Below, in pieces: positions 54,872 to 64,000 of a DNA stretch of 64,000 nt. The position numbers and the translations under genes are program-made. Source of the stretch: Dipteris shenzhenensis (taxonomy: Eukaryota > Polypodiophyta > Polypodiopsida > Gleicheniales). A model generated the notes under the pieces. The model made no database searches and had not been told where the DNA came from. It saw nothing but the letters and a program-made list of their open reading frames with translations. Location: assembly GCA_047967505.1 (NCBI GenBank), contig CM106541.1; one strand, 5' to 3'. Position 1 is the stretch's first letter; each line of letters begins with the position of its first letter.

Positions 54872-55499
54872 CTGACATGTTATATACTCTATTTATTGTG
54901 CCAAGTCACGTTGCTGCATTACTGTGTCGATAGCACCTACCAACTTTCGAGCCGATATGCACACCAAAACGTATAACAAGAGTGAATATTGATATCTGCT
55001 ATCTGCTCATGCAATCTGCCCACTGATAAACTTCTTGGTAAATGGCGAAAGGTCTTATTTAATAGCATGTTATGAGTGTGAAACTGCATGTGAGTGAAGG
55101 GACTGACAACGATTAGAAACTAGTTAGAAAAATTTGGGCATGGCTTCGATCGGCAACTTGGAGAATTGTCTCTCCTCTAAGGCAATCTAATCTATGCTAA
55201 ACCAACCGTTGAACTGAAGAAAAGCATTAATTAATTTCTTTCTTGTGTTCATTTTAATGTGTTGGGGTTTAAGAGGCTTAAATATGCAAAAGAAGGGGTT
55301 TTGATGTAGAGGCTAAACTTGCATGTGAGAGAAATGAAGAGCAAGTATCTAAAGAAAAGTTAACATTTTTCAATTTAAAAGATGAATATATATAAAAATA
55401 TTATCTCACCTTCAAAACAAACCATAAATTCACTCTTTTATAATTTTTTAAAAGTATAATATAAAACATGTAAATATATAAAACTTTCTCTCTTTCCTC
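54872..55499. other. No gene seen
   Basis: Upstream side of the protease remnant. AT-rich towards 55380-55490. No TATA box or exon is convincing; earlier exons of the first protease domain are not found here. Confidence 0.35.
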
Positions 55500-55500
55500 T

Positions 55501-55539
<39 letters not shown>

Positions 55540-55753
55540 CTAATTCTCTCTGTAGCCATAGTCAAGACAACTCATTCTCTCTCTTAATCTCTCTCTCTCT
55601 ATCAACTCTTATGTCTTTCCCTCTCTCTCCTCATCCCACTCATTCTCTTCATTAGTTTGTCTCAAGTCTCTCTTTCTCTCCCTCCCATGGCCGCTAGGAT
55701 TTATCATTCTCTCTCTTCATCTCTCTCTCTCTCTCTCTCTCCCTAGGATTTGT

Positions 55754-55784
<31 letters not shown>

Positions 55785-55939
55785 CACCTCGATCTCTCTC
55801 GATTTATTATTCTCTCTCTTAATCTCTCTCTCTAGGATTTGTAATTCTCTCTCTCTCTCACCTCTTCTGTCTCTACCTAGGATTTATCATTCTCTCTTCA
55901 TCTCTCTCTCTCTCCTCTTCTCTCTCTACCTAGGATTTA

Positions 55940-55985
<46 letters not shown>

Positions 55986-55997
55986 CCTAGGATTTGT

Positions 55998-56038
<41 letters not shown>

Positions 56039-56263
56039 CCTCTCTACCTCCCTCCCTCTATCCTCTTGGCCGCTAGGATTTGTGATTCTTCCCCCCCCCC
56101 TCTCTCTCTCTCTCTCTCTTAATTCTCTCTCTTAATCTCTCCCTCCCTCTCTCTCCCTCCCTCCCTCTCTCTCCCTCCCTCCCTCTCTCCCTTTCTCTCT
56201 CTCCTCTATCTCTCTTCTCTCTCTTAATCTCTCTTTCTCTCCCTCCCCTCTTCTCTCTCATTT

Positions 56264-56300
<37 letters not shown>

Positions 56301-56765
56301 CCTCCCTCCCTTGGTGGCCTCAATCCCTTGGCAGCCACGGTCGCCAGAAGTTTGATTCTCTCTCTCTCCCTCTCTCTCATTTCTTATTCTCTCTCTCTCT
56401 CTCTCTCTCCATCCCTCCCTCCCTCCCTCCCTTGGCGGCCACGGCTGCCAGAAGTTTCATTCTCTCTCTCTTTCTCTCTCTCTCACTCAGTCTCCCTCCC
56501 CTCTTCTCTCTCATTTTTCTCTCTCTCTCTCTCTCCCTCTCCCTCCCTACTCTCTCCCTTCCTCTGGCAGCCACGGCCGCCAGGAGATCCTCTTCTCTCT
56601 CTTAATCTCTCTCTCTCTCTCCCTCTCTCCTCTCTCTCTTTCTTTCCCTCCCTACTCCTCTCTCTCATTTAAGGAGCCCCTCTTCTCTCTCTGAATCTCT
56701 CTCTCTCCCTCCTTCTCTCGTCTCTCTCTTTCTCTCCCTCCCTAGTCTTCTCTCTCATTTCTCAT

Positions 56766-56801
<36 letters not shown>

Positions 56802-57253
56802 CTCATTCTCTATCTCTCTATCTCTCTTTCCCCATCCCTACTCTCTACTCTCTCTCTTTGGCGGCCAGGGCCCCCCCCCCTCAGGAGCTCCATCCCTACT
56901 CTGATTTTTCATTCTCTATCTCTCTCTCTCCCCCCCCCCTCAGGAGCTCCATCCCTACTCTCTCGCTCCCTCCCTACTCTCTACTCTCTCCCTCTCTGAT
57001 TTTTCATTCTCTATCTCTCTCTCTCCCCCCCCCCCCCTCAGGAGCTCCATCCCTACTCTCTAGCTCCCTCCCTACTCTCTACTCTCTCCTCTGGTGGCAA
57101 GACTTTTCATTCTCTCTCTTTCTCTCCCTCCTCCCTCTTCTATCTCTTGATCTCTCTCTCTCCCTACTCTCTTTCAGTCTTTCTCTTCGTCCCCTCATCT
57201 CTCTCTTAATCGCTCTCTCCCTCCTTCTCTTTCTTTCTTTCTTTCTTTCTTTA

Positions 57254-57289
<36 letters not shown>

Positions 57290-57351
57290 TCTCTCTCTCC
57301 CTCCCTCTCTCCTAATCTCCCTCCCTCTCTCTCCTTCTCTACCTCCCCTCT

Positions 57352-57399
<48 letters not shown>

Positions 57400-57420
57400 T
57401 TCTCTCTTTTCAAATTTACA
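55500..57420. repeat. CT/GA microsatellite field, part 1
   Basis: Almost continuous (CT)n, with CCCT and TTTC variants, interrupted by short motifs: GGATTTATCATTCTC and CTAGGATTTGTAATTC near 55695-56080, and GC-rich boxes such as GGCGGCCACGGCTGCC at 56337, 56430, 56565 and 56860. Long open frames on both strands (Leu/Ser on plus, Arg/Glu on minus) are composition artefacts. Confidence 0.92.
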
Positions 57421-57500
57421 AACTCAAATTTTAATAAGAAACTAATTGAAATAGAACTCAAAAACTCAAATAAGAGACTAATTTAAAAAGAATTGTAATG
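57407..57500. repeat. AT-rich module, copy 1
   Basis: CAAATTTACAAACTC, AATAAGAAACTAATTG, AAATAGAACTCAAAAACTC. The same text recurs at 57803-57890, and in diverged form at 60388-60440. Confidence 0.75.
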
Positions 57501-57524
57501 GCTACTAAGAAAACCCCCTCCTGT

Positions 57525-57640
57525 CGTTGCCACAGCCGCTAGGAGTTTTCATTCTCTCTCTTTTCCTCTTTGAGTTTTCATTCTCTCTCTCTCCCTCCGC
57601 CCCTCTTCTCTCTCTTAATCTCTCTCCCTCCCTCCCTCCC

Positions 57641-57679
<39 letters not shown>

Positions 57680-57681
57680 TT

Positions 57682-57715
<34 letters not shown>

Positions 57716-57800
57716 TCTCTCTCCTACTTTCTGTCCCTCCTTTCTTTTCTCTCTTAATCTCCTGCTCTCTCTGTCTCCTCTCTCTCTCTAATCTCTCTTT
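57525..57800. repeat. CT/GA microsatellite with a short CA run
   Basis: (CT)n with a (CA)n stretch at 57698-57712, preceded by a degenerate GC-rich box (TTGCCACAGCCGCTAGG). Confidence 0.85.
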
Positions 57801-57802
57801 TC

Positions 57803-58090
57803 AAATTTAAAACACAAATTTCAATAAGAAATTAATTGAAATAGAACTCAAAAACTCTAACAAGAAACTAATTGAAAAAGAATTGTAAGTAAAGAAAAAG
57901 AATTACAAGAAGAATTGTAGAATTGCGAGTAAAGAAAAAGAATTGGAAGTACCTGGAAAAAGTGAAAAAAGTAAGGCTCCGCTTGTCCTTGCTCTTTTGC
58001 TCTTGGTTGCTTCAATGAAATGAGGAGAGAATGAGAATGAATGAATGGAAAGAAGAGTATATATAAGAAAAACTAGCCCACACTCCTCCC
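57803..58090 (-). promoter_or_regulatory. TATA/first-exon module P1
   Basis: On the minus strand: TATATATAC (58057-58065), then pyrimidine-rich TTCATTCATTC, TTGAAGCAACC, CTTTTTCCAG followed by GTACTTCC, which looks like a splice donor at about 57972. An AT-rich intron-like stretch and a GA tract follow. The same order occurs at 60388-60600. No ATG or open frame of note in the short exon, so it may be a non-coding first exon. Confidence 0.45.
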
Positions 58091-58189
58091 ACTCACGAAT
58101 AAATTTGAATTTTAAAAAAAGAGGGAAATTTGAAAATAAATTTGAATTTTAAAAAAAGAGAGGGAAATTTGAATTCATTCTTCTAGATA

Positions 58190-58640
58190 AATTTGAATTC
58201 AAATTTGTGTTCAACATTCTTCTTGGTACAATTTGTGTTCGGCATTCTTCTCATACGTCCCTCTTCATTCTTCTCATACGTTGCTTCTTATTTGTCGCTC
58301 TTGCTCATAGTAGGCTCTTGTTTATCACTCTTGCTTGTGGGTCGTTCTACTCTTAGTTGTAAGAATTCGACCTCTCTCCCTCTACTCCTCTCCTCTTCTC
58401 TATGTAGTGGGCTCTCTCTCTCTCTCTAATGGAGCTCCCTCTCTAGTCACATATCTCCCTCTCTCTAGTCGCATACCTTCCCCTCTCTCTCAAGTCTTCT
58501 CATCTCTCCTCTCTCTCTAGTCACGTACCTTCCCCTCTCCCTAAAGTCTTCTCATCTCTCCTCTCTCTCTAGTCTTGTACCTTCCCCTCTCCATCATGTC
58601 TTCTCACCTGTCTTCTCTCTCTATTTGCATGTCTTCCACT
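58190..58640. repeat. Unique stretch grading into a ~61 bp tandem repeat
   Basis: 58190-58430 has no gene. From about 58440 to 58620 a unit with CTCTAGTCACGTACCTTCCC and GTCTTCTCATCTC occurs about three times. Confidence 0.6.
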
Positions 58641-58888
58641 CTAAGTCACCTCTCCTCTCTCTCTCTCACTCTTCTTTCTCTCTATGTCCTCTTCAGTCCC
58701 TTCCCTCTTCTCTCACCTGGGGGATGAAGCCCCTAGGAGTCCTCTCTCTCTCTTCCTTCTCTCTCTCTCCTCCCTCCCCTTTCCTCCTCTCTCTAGCTCC
58801 TCTCCCTCCCTTACTCCTCTCACTCTCCTCTCATCCCTGGGGGCCGTAGTCGCCAGGGCTTCTATCTCTCTCTCCTCTCCTCCCCTCA

Positions 58889-58928
<40 letters not shown>

Positions 58929-59058
58929 CCCTCATTCCTCTCACTTCTCTCACCTTCTATCTATCTCTCCTCTCCTCTCCTTCTCCTACCCTCCCCTCAC
59001 TTTCTCTCTCTCTCTCCTCCCCTCATTCCTCTCACTTCTCTCACCTACCCTCCCCTCA

Positions 59059-59126
<68 letters not shown>

Positions 59127-60235
59127 CCCTCATTCCTCTCACTTCTCTCACCTGTGGAGGCCGCGGCTGCCAAGGCTCCTCCTTCTCTCTCCTCTCTATC
59201 CTCTCTCTTCCCTCAATTTCTCTCTTTCCTCTCCCTCCCCTCACTCCTCTGTCTCTCTCTCCTGTCCTATCGCTCTCTTCTCCCCTCCCCTTTCCCTCAC
59301 TCCCCTCCCTCCACTCACTTTCTCTCTCTATCCTCTCCTCCTTCCACTCATTCCTCTCACCCTTGGGGACCACAGAATCCAGGGCTCCTCCTTCTCTCTC
59401 CTCTCTCTCCTCACTCCCCTCTCTTCCCTCACTTTCTCTCTCTACTCTCCCTCCCCTCACTCCTCTTTCTCTCTCCCTCCTCTCCCTCCCCTCATTCTCT
59501 CTCTCTCCTCTCCCTCCCCTCACTCCTCTTACCTTGGGGGCCACGGCCACCAGGACCTCTCTTTCTCTCTCCTCTAGCTCCTCTCTTTCTCTCTCTCCCT
59601 CCCCTCACTGCTCTCTCTCTCCTCTCTCTTCTCACTCCTCTCCCTTCCCTTACTTTCTCTCTCTACTCTCTCTCATCATTCTCTCTCTACTCTCCTCTTT
59701 CTCTCTATCTCTCCTCTCCCTCCCCTCACTCCTCTCACCCTGGGGGCTAGAGCCGCCAGGAATTCTCTCCTCCAGTCCACTCACCCCCCTACCCGCCTCA
59801 CTCCACTCACTACCCGTGAATTCTCTCTGGTCCACTCACTCCCCCACCCGCCTCACTCCACTCACTACCCGCGCAGTGCCTCCCCTCCCCTACCATCCCT
59901 CCTCCCTCTCTATGCCGCCCTCCCTCTCTCAGCCCTGCTCAGCCCCTATCCGTGCAGTACCTATCCTCCCCTCCCCTACCGTCCCCCCTCCCTCTCTACG
60001 CTGCCCTTCCTCTCTATGCTGCCCTCCCGCTAGCCCCTCTCAACCTCTCTACGTTGCCCTCCCTCTCTACGCCACCCTCCCACTAGCCCCTCTCAGCCTC
60101 TCTCCTGCGCTGCCCTCCCTCTCTATGTTGCCCTCCCTCTCTACGCCGCCCTCCCGCTAGCCCCTCTCAGCCTCTCTCCTGCGCTACCCTCCCTCTCTAC
60201 ACCGCCTCTCAGCCACTCAACCTCTCAGCCACCCC
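58641..60235. repeat. CT/GA microsatellite field, part 2, with GC-rich boxes and short tandem repeats
   Basis: (CT)n and CCTCAC repeats with palindromic-type GC boxes at about 58722, 58840, 59152, 59365, 59535 and 59740, each followed by AGG and another CT run. At 59775-59875 a ~56 bp unit (CCACTCACTACCCG) occurs twice. At 59880-60210 units of CCTCCCTCTCTACGCC and GCTAGCCCCTCTCAGCC repeat about four times. Confidence 0.88.
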
Positions 60236-60440
60236 TCATGCTCTCTCTCTCTCCTCCTCCCTCCTTTCCTCCCTCTCTCTCCCCCCTCCACTTCCCTCTT
60301 CCTCCTGGAGGCCATGGCCCCAAGGGCTCCTCTCCTTCTCTCTAAACTTTCTCTCTCTCTCTCTCTTTCTTTCTCTCTCTCTTCAAATTTTGAAAAAACA
60401 AATCTACAAAACTTAGATAAAGAATTAATCAAAAAAATTT
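60236..60440. repeat. CT microsatellite, GC box and AT-rich module copy
   Basis: CT runs, a box GGAGGCCATGGCCCC at about 60306, another CT run, then diverged AT-rich text like 57407-57500. Confidence 0.7.
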
Positions 60441-60600
60441 ACAAGTACCTGGAAAAAGCTTGTAACTTTGCTCTTTCTTGCTTTCTTGCTCTTCCTTCCT
60501 TGCTTTCTTGCTCGTCCTTGCTTTCTTGCTTCAATGAATGAAATGAGGGGAGAATGAATGAAGAAGGAAGACTATATATAAGAAAAACTAGGTTTTCCTC
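60441..60600 (-). promoter_or_regulatory. TATA/first-exon module P2
   Basis: On the minus strand: TATATATAG (60572-60580), TTCATTCATTC, TTGAAGCAAG, repeated AAGCAAGAAAGCAAGGA, then CTTTTTCCAG and GTACTTG (donor near 60452). Matches module P1 in order and wording. Upstream (60600-60950) is C-rich and repetitive (CCCATTGGC words). Confidence 0.45.
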
Positions 60601-60920
60601 CTCCTCTCCTATTGGCTTTGCATTGCTCCCCTCTCTCCTATTGGCTTTCCATTCCTCCCCTCTCCCATTGGCTCCCATTACTCCCCCTCTCCCATTGGAC
60701 CCCCATCCCTCATCCCAATCTTCCATTGGCCCTCCCCCCATCCATTTCTTCTTCCTCCCCCATTGCCACCACTCCCATCCCACCTTTCCACCATGTCCCA
60801 TACTCCTCCCATTTCCCCATCCCACCCTTCCATTTCCCAAAATCCCATATTTCCCCATCCCACCCTCCTCTTTTTCATCCCCTATTAACTCCCCTCACTC
60901 ATTTCACTCCCTTATTATCC
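60601..60920. repeat. C-rich region with repeated TCCCATTGGC words
   Basis: CCTATTGGCTTTGCATTGC, CTATTGGCTTTCCATTCC, CCCATTGGCTCCCATTAC and similar lines. CCATTGG/ATTGG is the CCAAT box read in reverse, so on the minus strand these are CCAAT repeats upstream of P2. Open frames here are compositional. Confidence 0.55.
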
Positions 60921-61190
60921 TACTCCCCTATTACCTCCCCCTCTCCCATTCCATTCCTCCCTCCCCACTCTCACTTCCACTTCCCATTACTCACTTGCCA
61001 TTTGCAAACTATTAATATATTATTATACTATTTTTTATACTTATTATCATATACCCCTATTACCTCCCCCTCTCCCATTCCACTCCTCCCTCCTCACTCT
61101 CACTTCCACTTCCCATTACTCACTTGCCATACACATTTGCAAACTATTAATATATTATTATACGATTTTTTATACTATTTGCAAACTTAC
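60921..61190. repeat. ~130 bp tandem duplication
   Basis: Two adjacent copies (about 60921-61050 and 61053-61185) of CCCCTATTACCTCCCCCTC, CCCATTACTCACTTGCC, CAAACTATTAATATATTATT. Confidence 0.85.
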
Positions 61191-61440
61191 ATGTGGGCAA
61201 AATCACAGGTGTCAAAGCGATCCTATCGTGGTCATTGTGCTTTTATTCAAGGGAGTATTTAGAAGGGTGTATTTATCCTCATCAACAAGCTTATTTCAGC
61301 TTTTATTTTGACACAATATTCAAGCTATAAAGTGCATGATTTGTGCACGAGGTGTTTACTTTGTTGTATCAAAATTGTTTGCCACACACACACACATATA
61401 CATATATCGAGAATTTGCTAATATTATCGCATCTACATCT
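61191..61440. other. Transition into the satellite; nothing recognised
   Basis: Unique-looking text with a short (CA)n at 61384-61395. Confidence 0.4.
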
Positions 61441-64000
61441 CTCCGATGGGCACAAAACTTTATACACGCCTCAAACTAGGTTGTATTGACTTGCATACAA
61501 AGTGGTGCACCCATCCCATAAGTACTTGTTTGGATAACACACCTGCAAACATATTTTATGATGATTGTGCATAACACTAGGAACAAAATGGTGTATAATG
61601 TGTGATCAACTATGCAAAGCATATCGATTGGACACAAGACTTTGCACGTTCCTCAACCTAGGTAGTCTTGTGTGCAAAGTGGCATCCCCATCTGATAAGT
61701 ACTTGTTTGAAAAACACACCTAGGATCGTGTTTTTTGACGGTTCTACATGACACCAAGGCAAAAACGGTATTTAATACTTAGTCTACCATGCAAAGCATA
61801 TCCGATGGGCACAATACTTTGCACGTGCCTCAAAAGCCATGGTATGGTGTTCCATGCAAAGTGGAACGCCCATTCAATAAGTACTTGGTATGATAATACA
61901 CCTAAGAGCGTGTTCTTTGATGGATGTGCATAACACTAGGGGGAAAACGGTGTATAATGTGTGATCCCCCATGCAAAGCATGATCGATAGACACAATACT
62001 TTGCACGTACATCAACCTAGTTGAAATTGACTTTCTTGCAAAGTGTCTCCCCCATCCGACAATTACTTTTTTGAATATCACACCTAGGACCATGTTTTTT
62101 AATGGTTGTCCATGACACTAAGGCAAAAACGGTGTTTTATGCTTGATTGACAATGCAATGCATATCTGATGGTCACAATACTTTGCACACATCTCAACCT
62201 AGGTGTTATTGACTTACATGCAAAGTGGCATTCCCATCCCATAAGTACTTAGTCGAATAACACATCTAGGACCGCATTTTTTGACGGTTGTGTATGACAT
62301 TAAGGCCAAAACGAGGTTTAATGCTTGATCGACAATGCAAAGCATATCTGATGGGCACAATACTTTGCATGAGCCTCAAAAATTGTGGTATTGCATTGCA
62401 TGCAAAGTGGTACACCCATCCAATAAGCAGTTGGTTGGATAACACACCTAAAAGCGTGCTTTTTTATGGTTGCACATGACATTGAGGCACAAACGGAGTT
62501 TAATACATGATATACCATGCAAAGTACATCTGATGGGAACGATACTTTGCACCCACCTCAACCTAGGTGTTATTGAGTTGCATGAAAAGTGGCATGTCCA
62601 TCAGATAAGTACTCGATCCAATAACACACCTAGGACTGTGTTTTTTACAAATGTGCTTGACACTAAGGCAAAAATGGTATTTAATGCTCAATCAACCATG
62701 CAATGCATATTCGATCGGCACAATACTTTACTTGTACCTCAAAATAGGTGGTATTGACTTGTTTGAAAAAAGGCACACCCATCAGATAAGTACTTGGTTG
62801 GATAACACACCTAAGGGCGTGTTTTTTTATGAATGTGCATATCACTGGGGGGAAAATGGTGTATAATGTGTGATCAACCATGCAAGGCATATCCAATGGT
62901 CACAATACTTTTCATGCACCTCAACCTAGTTTAACTTGACTTGGGTGCAAAGTGGAGCCCCCATCGGATAAGTACTTGTTTGAATCACACACCTAGGACT
63001 ATGTTTTTTTATGGTTGTGCATTATGCTAAGGCAAAAATGGGGTTTTATGCTTGATCGACAATGCAAAGCATATCCGATGGGCATAATACTTTGCACACA
63101 CATTAAACTAGGTGAAATTGACTTACATGCAAAGTGGAGCGCCCATCCCATAAGTACTTGATCGGATAACATACCTAGCAGCGTGTTTTTTTACGGATGT
63201 GCATGACACTAAGGCAAAAATGGTATTTAATGCTCGATCGAGCATGCAAAGCATATCTGATGGGCACAATACTTCTCCTATGCCTCAACCTAGGTGGTAT
63301 TGACTTGTTTTCAAAGAGTCACACCCATCCGATAAGTACTTGGTCAGATAACACACCTAAGGGCGTGTTTTTTTACGGATGTGCATATCATTAGGGGAAA
63401 AATGGTGTATAATGTGTGATCGACCATGCAAAGTATATCCGATGGTCACAATCCTTTGCAGACACCTCAACCTAGTTGAAATGGACTTGCGTGCAAAGTG
63501 GATCCCCCATCTGAGAAGTACTTGTTTGAATAACACACCTAGGACCATGTTTTTTTATGGTTGTGCATGACGCTATGGCAAAAACGGTGTTTTATGCTTG
63601 ATCAATAATGCAAAGGATATTTGATGGGCACAATACTTTGCACAGACCATAAACTAGGTGGAATTTACTTACAGGCAAAGTGGCGTACCCATCCCATAAG
63701 TACTTGATTGGATAACATACCTAGCAGCGTGTTTTTTTACGGATGCGCATGACACTAGAGTAAAAATGGTATTTAACGCTTGATCGACCATGCAAAGGAT
63801 ATCCAATGGGCACAATACTTTTCCTATGCCTCAACCTAGGTGTTATTGACATGTTCTCAAAGAGGAACACCCATCCGATAAGTACTTCATCAGATAACAT
63901 ACCTAAGGACGTGTTTTTTACAGATGTGCATATCACTACGGGAGAAACGGTGGATAATGCATGATCAACCATGCAAAGCATATCCGATGGTCAAAATACT
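61440..64000. repeat. 182 bp tandem satellite, running off the window
   Basis: Fourteen monomers marked by AGTACTTG-type words at 61521, 61698, 61880, 62062, 62244, 62426, 62608, 62789, 62971, 63153, 63335, 63517, 63699 and 63881, mean spacing about 181.5 bp. Shared text includes CACACCTAGGACCGTG, ACACTAAGGCAAAAACGG, CAATGCAAAGCATATC, GATGGGCACAATACTTTGC and CATGCAAAGTGG. Short frames repeating every 182 bp are not genes. Confidence 0.93.

Noticed and set aside
56328-60160. Many long frames in the CT/GA field (up to 297 codons)
   Set aside because: Leu/Ser, Pro/Ser and Arg/Glu composition follows directly from (CT)n in each frame; no domain.
61748-63981. Open frames of 60-95 codons repeated every ~182 bp on both strands
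   Set aside because: They recur with the satellite monomer and are chance frames in tandem DNA.
61440-64000. CRISPR-like array
   Set aside because: Whole ~182 bp units repeat in tandem with no unique spacers, and the setting is a plant genome.
1-64000. tRNA or rRNA genes
   Set aside because: I looked for cloverleaf-like and rRNA core words and saw none; the TGGTATCAGAG matches are primer sites, not tRNA genes.

Overview
This window looks like nuclear DNA from a land plant with a large, repeat-rich genome. Three things support this: spliced plant-style genes with GT-AG introns, Copia, Gypsy and CACTA elements of plant type primed with TGGTATCAGAG (initiator-Met tRNA) sites, and short runs of the plant telomere word CCCTAAA. 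Nothing allows a species call. A gymnosperm, fern or other large-genome plant would all fit.

Layout. 0-3.2 kb: remains of host genes, one with at least four well-formed exons, cut by a 1.1 kb non-autonomous DNA element (family M1). 3.5-7.6 kb: decayed Copia A with its 5' LTR, truncated in the connection region. 8.1-10.3 kb: scrambled Copia B. 10.3-16.4 kb: a CACTA (En/Spm) transposon with decayed tnp2, DUF4218 and DUF4216 coding regions on the minus strand, interrupted by a solo Copia LTR with a perfect target duplication. 16.5-27.8 kb: Gypsy K (plus strand), split by full-length Copia C (18441-23817, minus strand, TSD GAAGC) and by a second M1 element. 27.8-34.9 kb: Copia D, same family as B and C, with an hAT-like MITE in its 5' LTR and a second partial internal region sharing its downstream LTR. 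34.9-39.1 kb: an array of ~180-190 bp repeats folded into a palindrome with ~1.37 kb arms. 39.1-42.1 kb: Copia F gag, split by the third M1 element. 42.1-51.3 kb: Gypsy fragments E and H and a detached protease region, carrying another MITE, a complete 2.2 kb TRIM-like element (G) and a G-rich minisatellite. 51.3-54.9 kb: host coding remains on the minus strand, including what I read as two tandem Ulp1-type (C48) cysteine protease domains. 55.5-60.4 kb: nearly continuous CT/GA microsatellite dotted with GC-rich palindromic boxes and two duplicated TATA/first-exon modules. 61.4-64.0 kb: a 182 bp tandem satellite with trimeric higher-order structure that runs off the window.

How the parts relate. 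Almost all recognisable coding sequence is transposon pol or gag and nearly all of it is broken. Nesting gives a relative history: the CACTA element predates the solo LTR in it, Gypsy K predates Copia C, M1 copy 2 and Copia D, Gypsy E predates element G and one MITE, and Copia F predates M1 copy 3. Many in-frame stops sit where a relative has CAG or where CGA is expected, consistent with C-to-T decay of methylated DNA. I see no intact element able to move by itself and no prokaryotic or CRISPR-like system.
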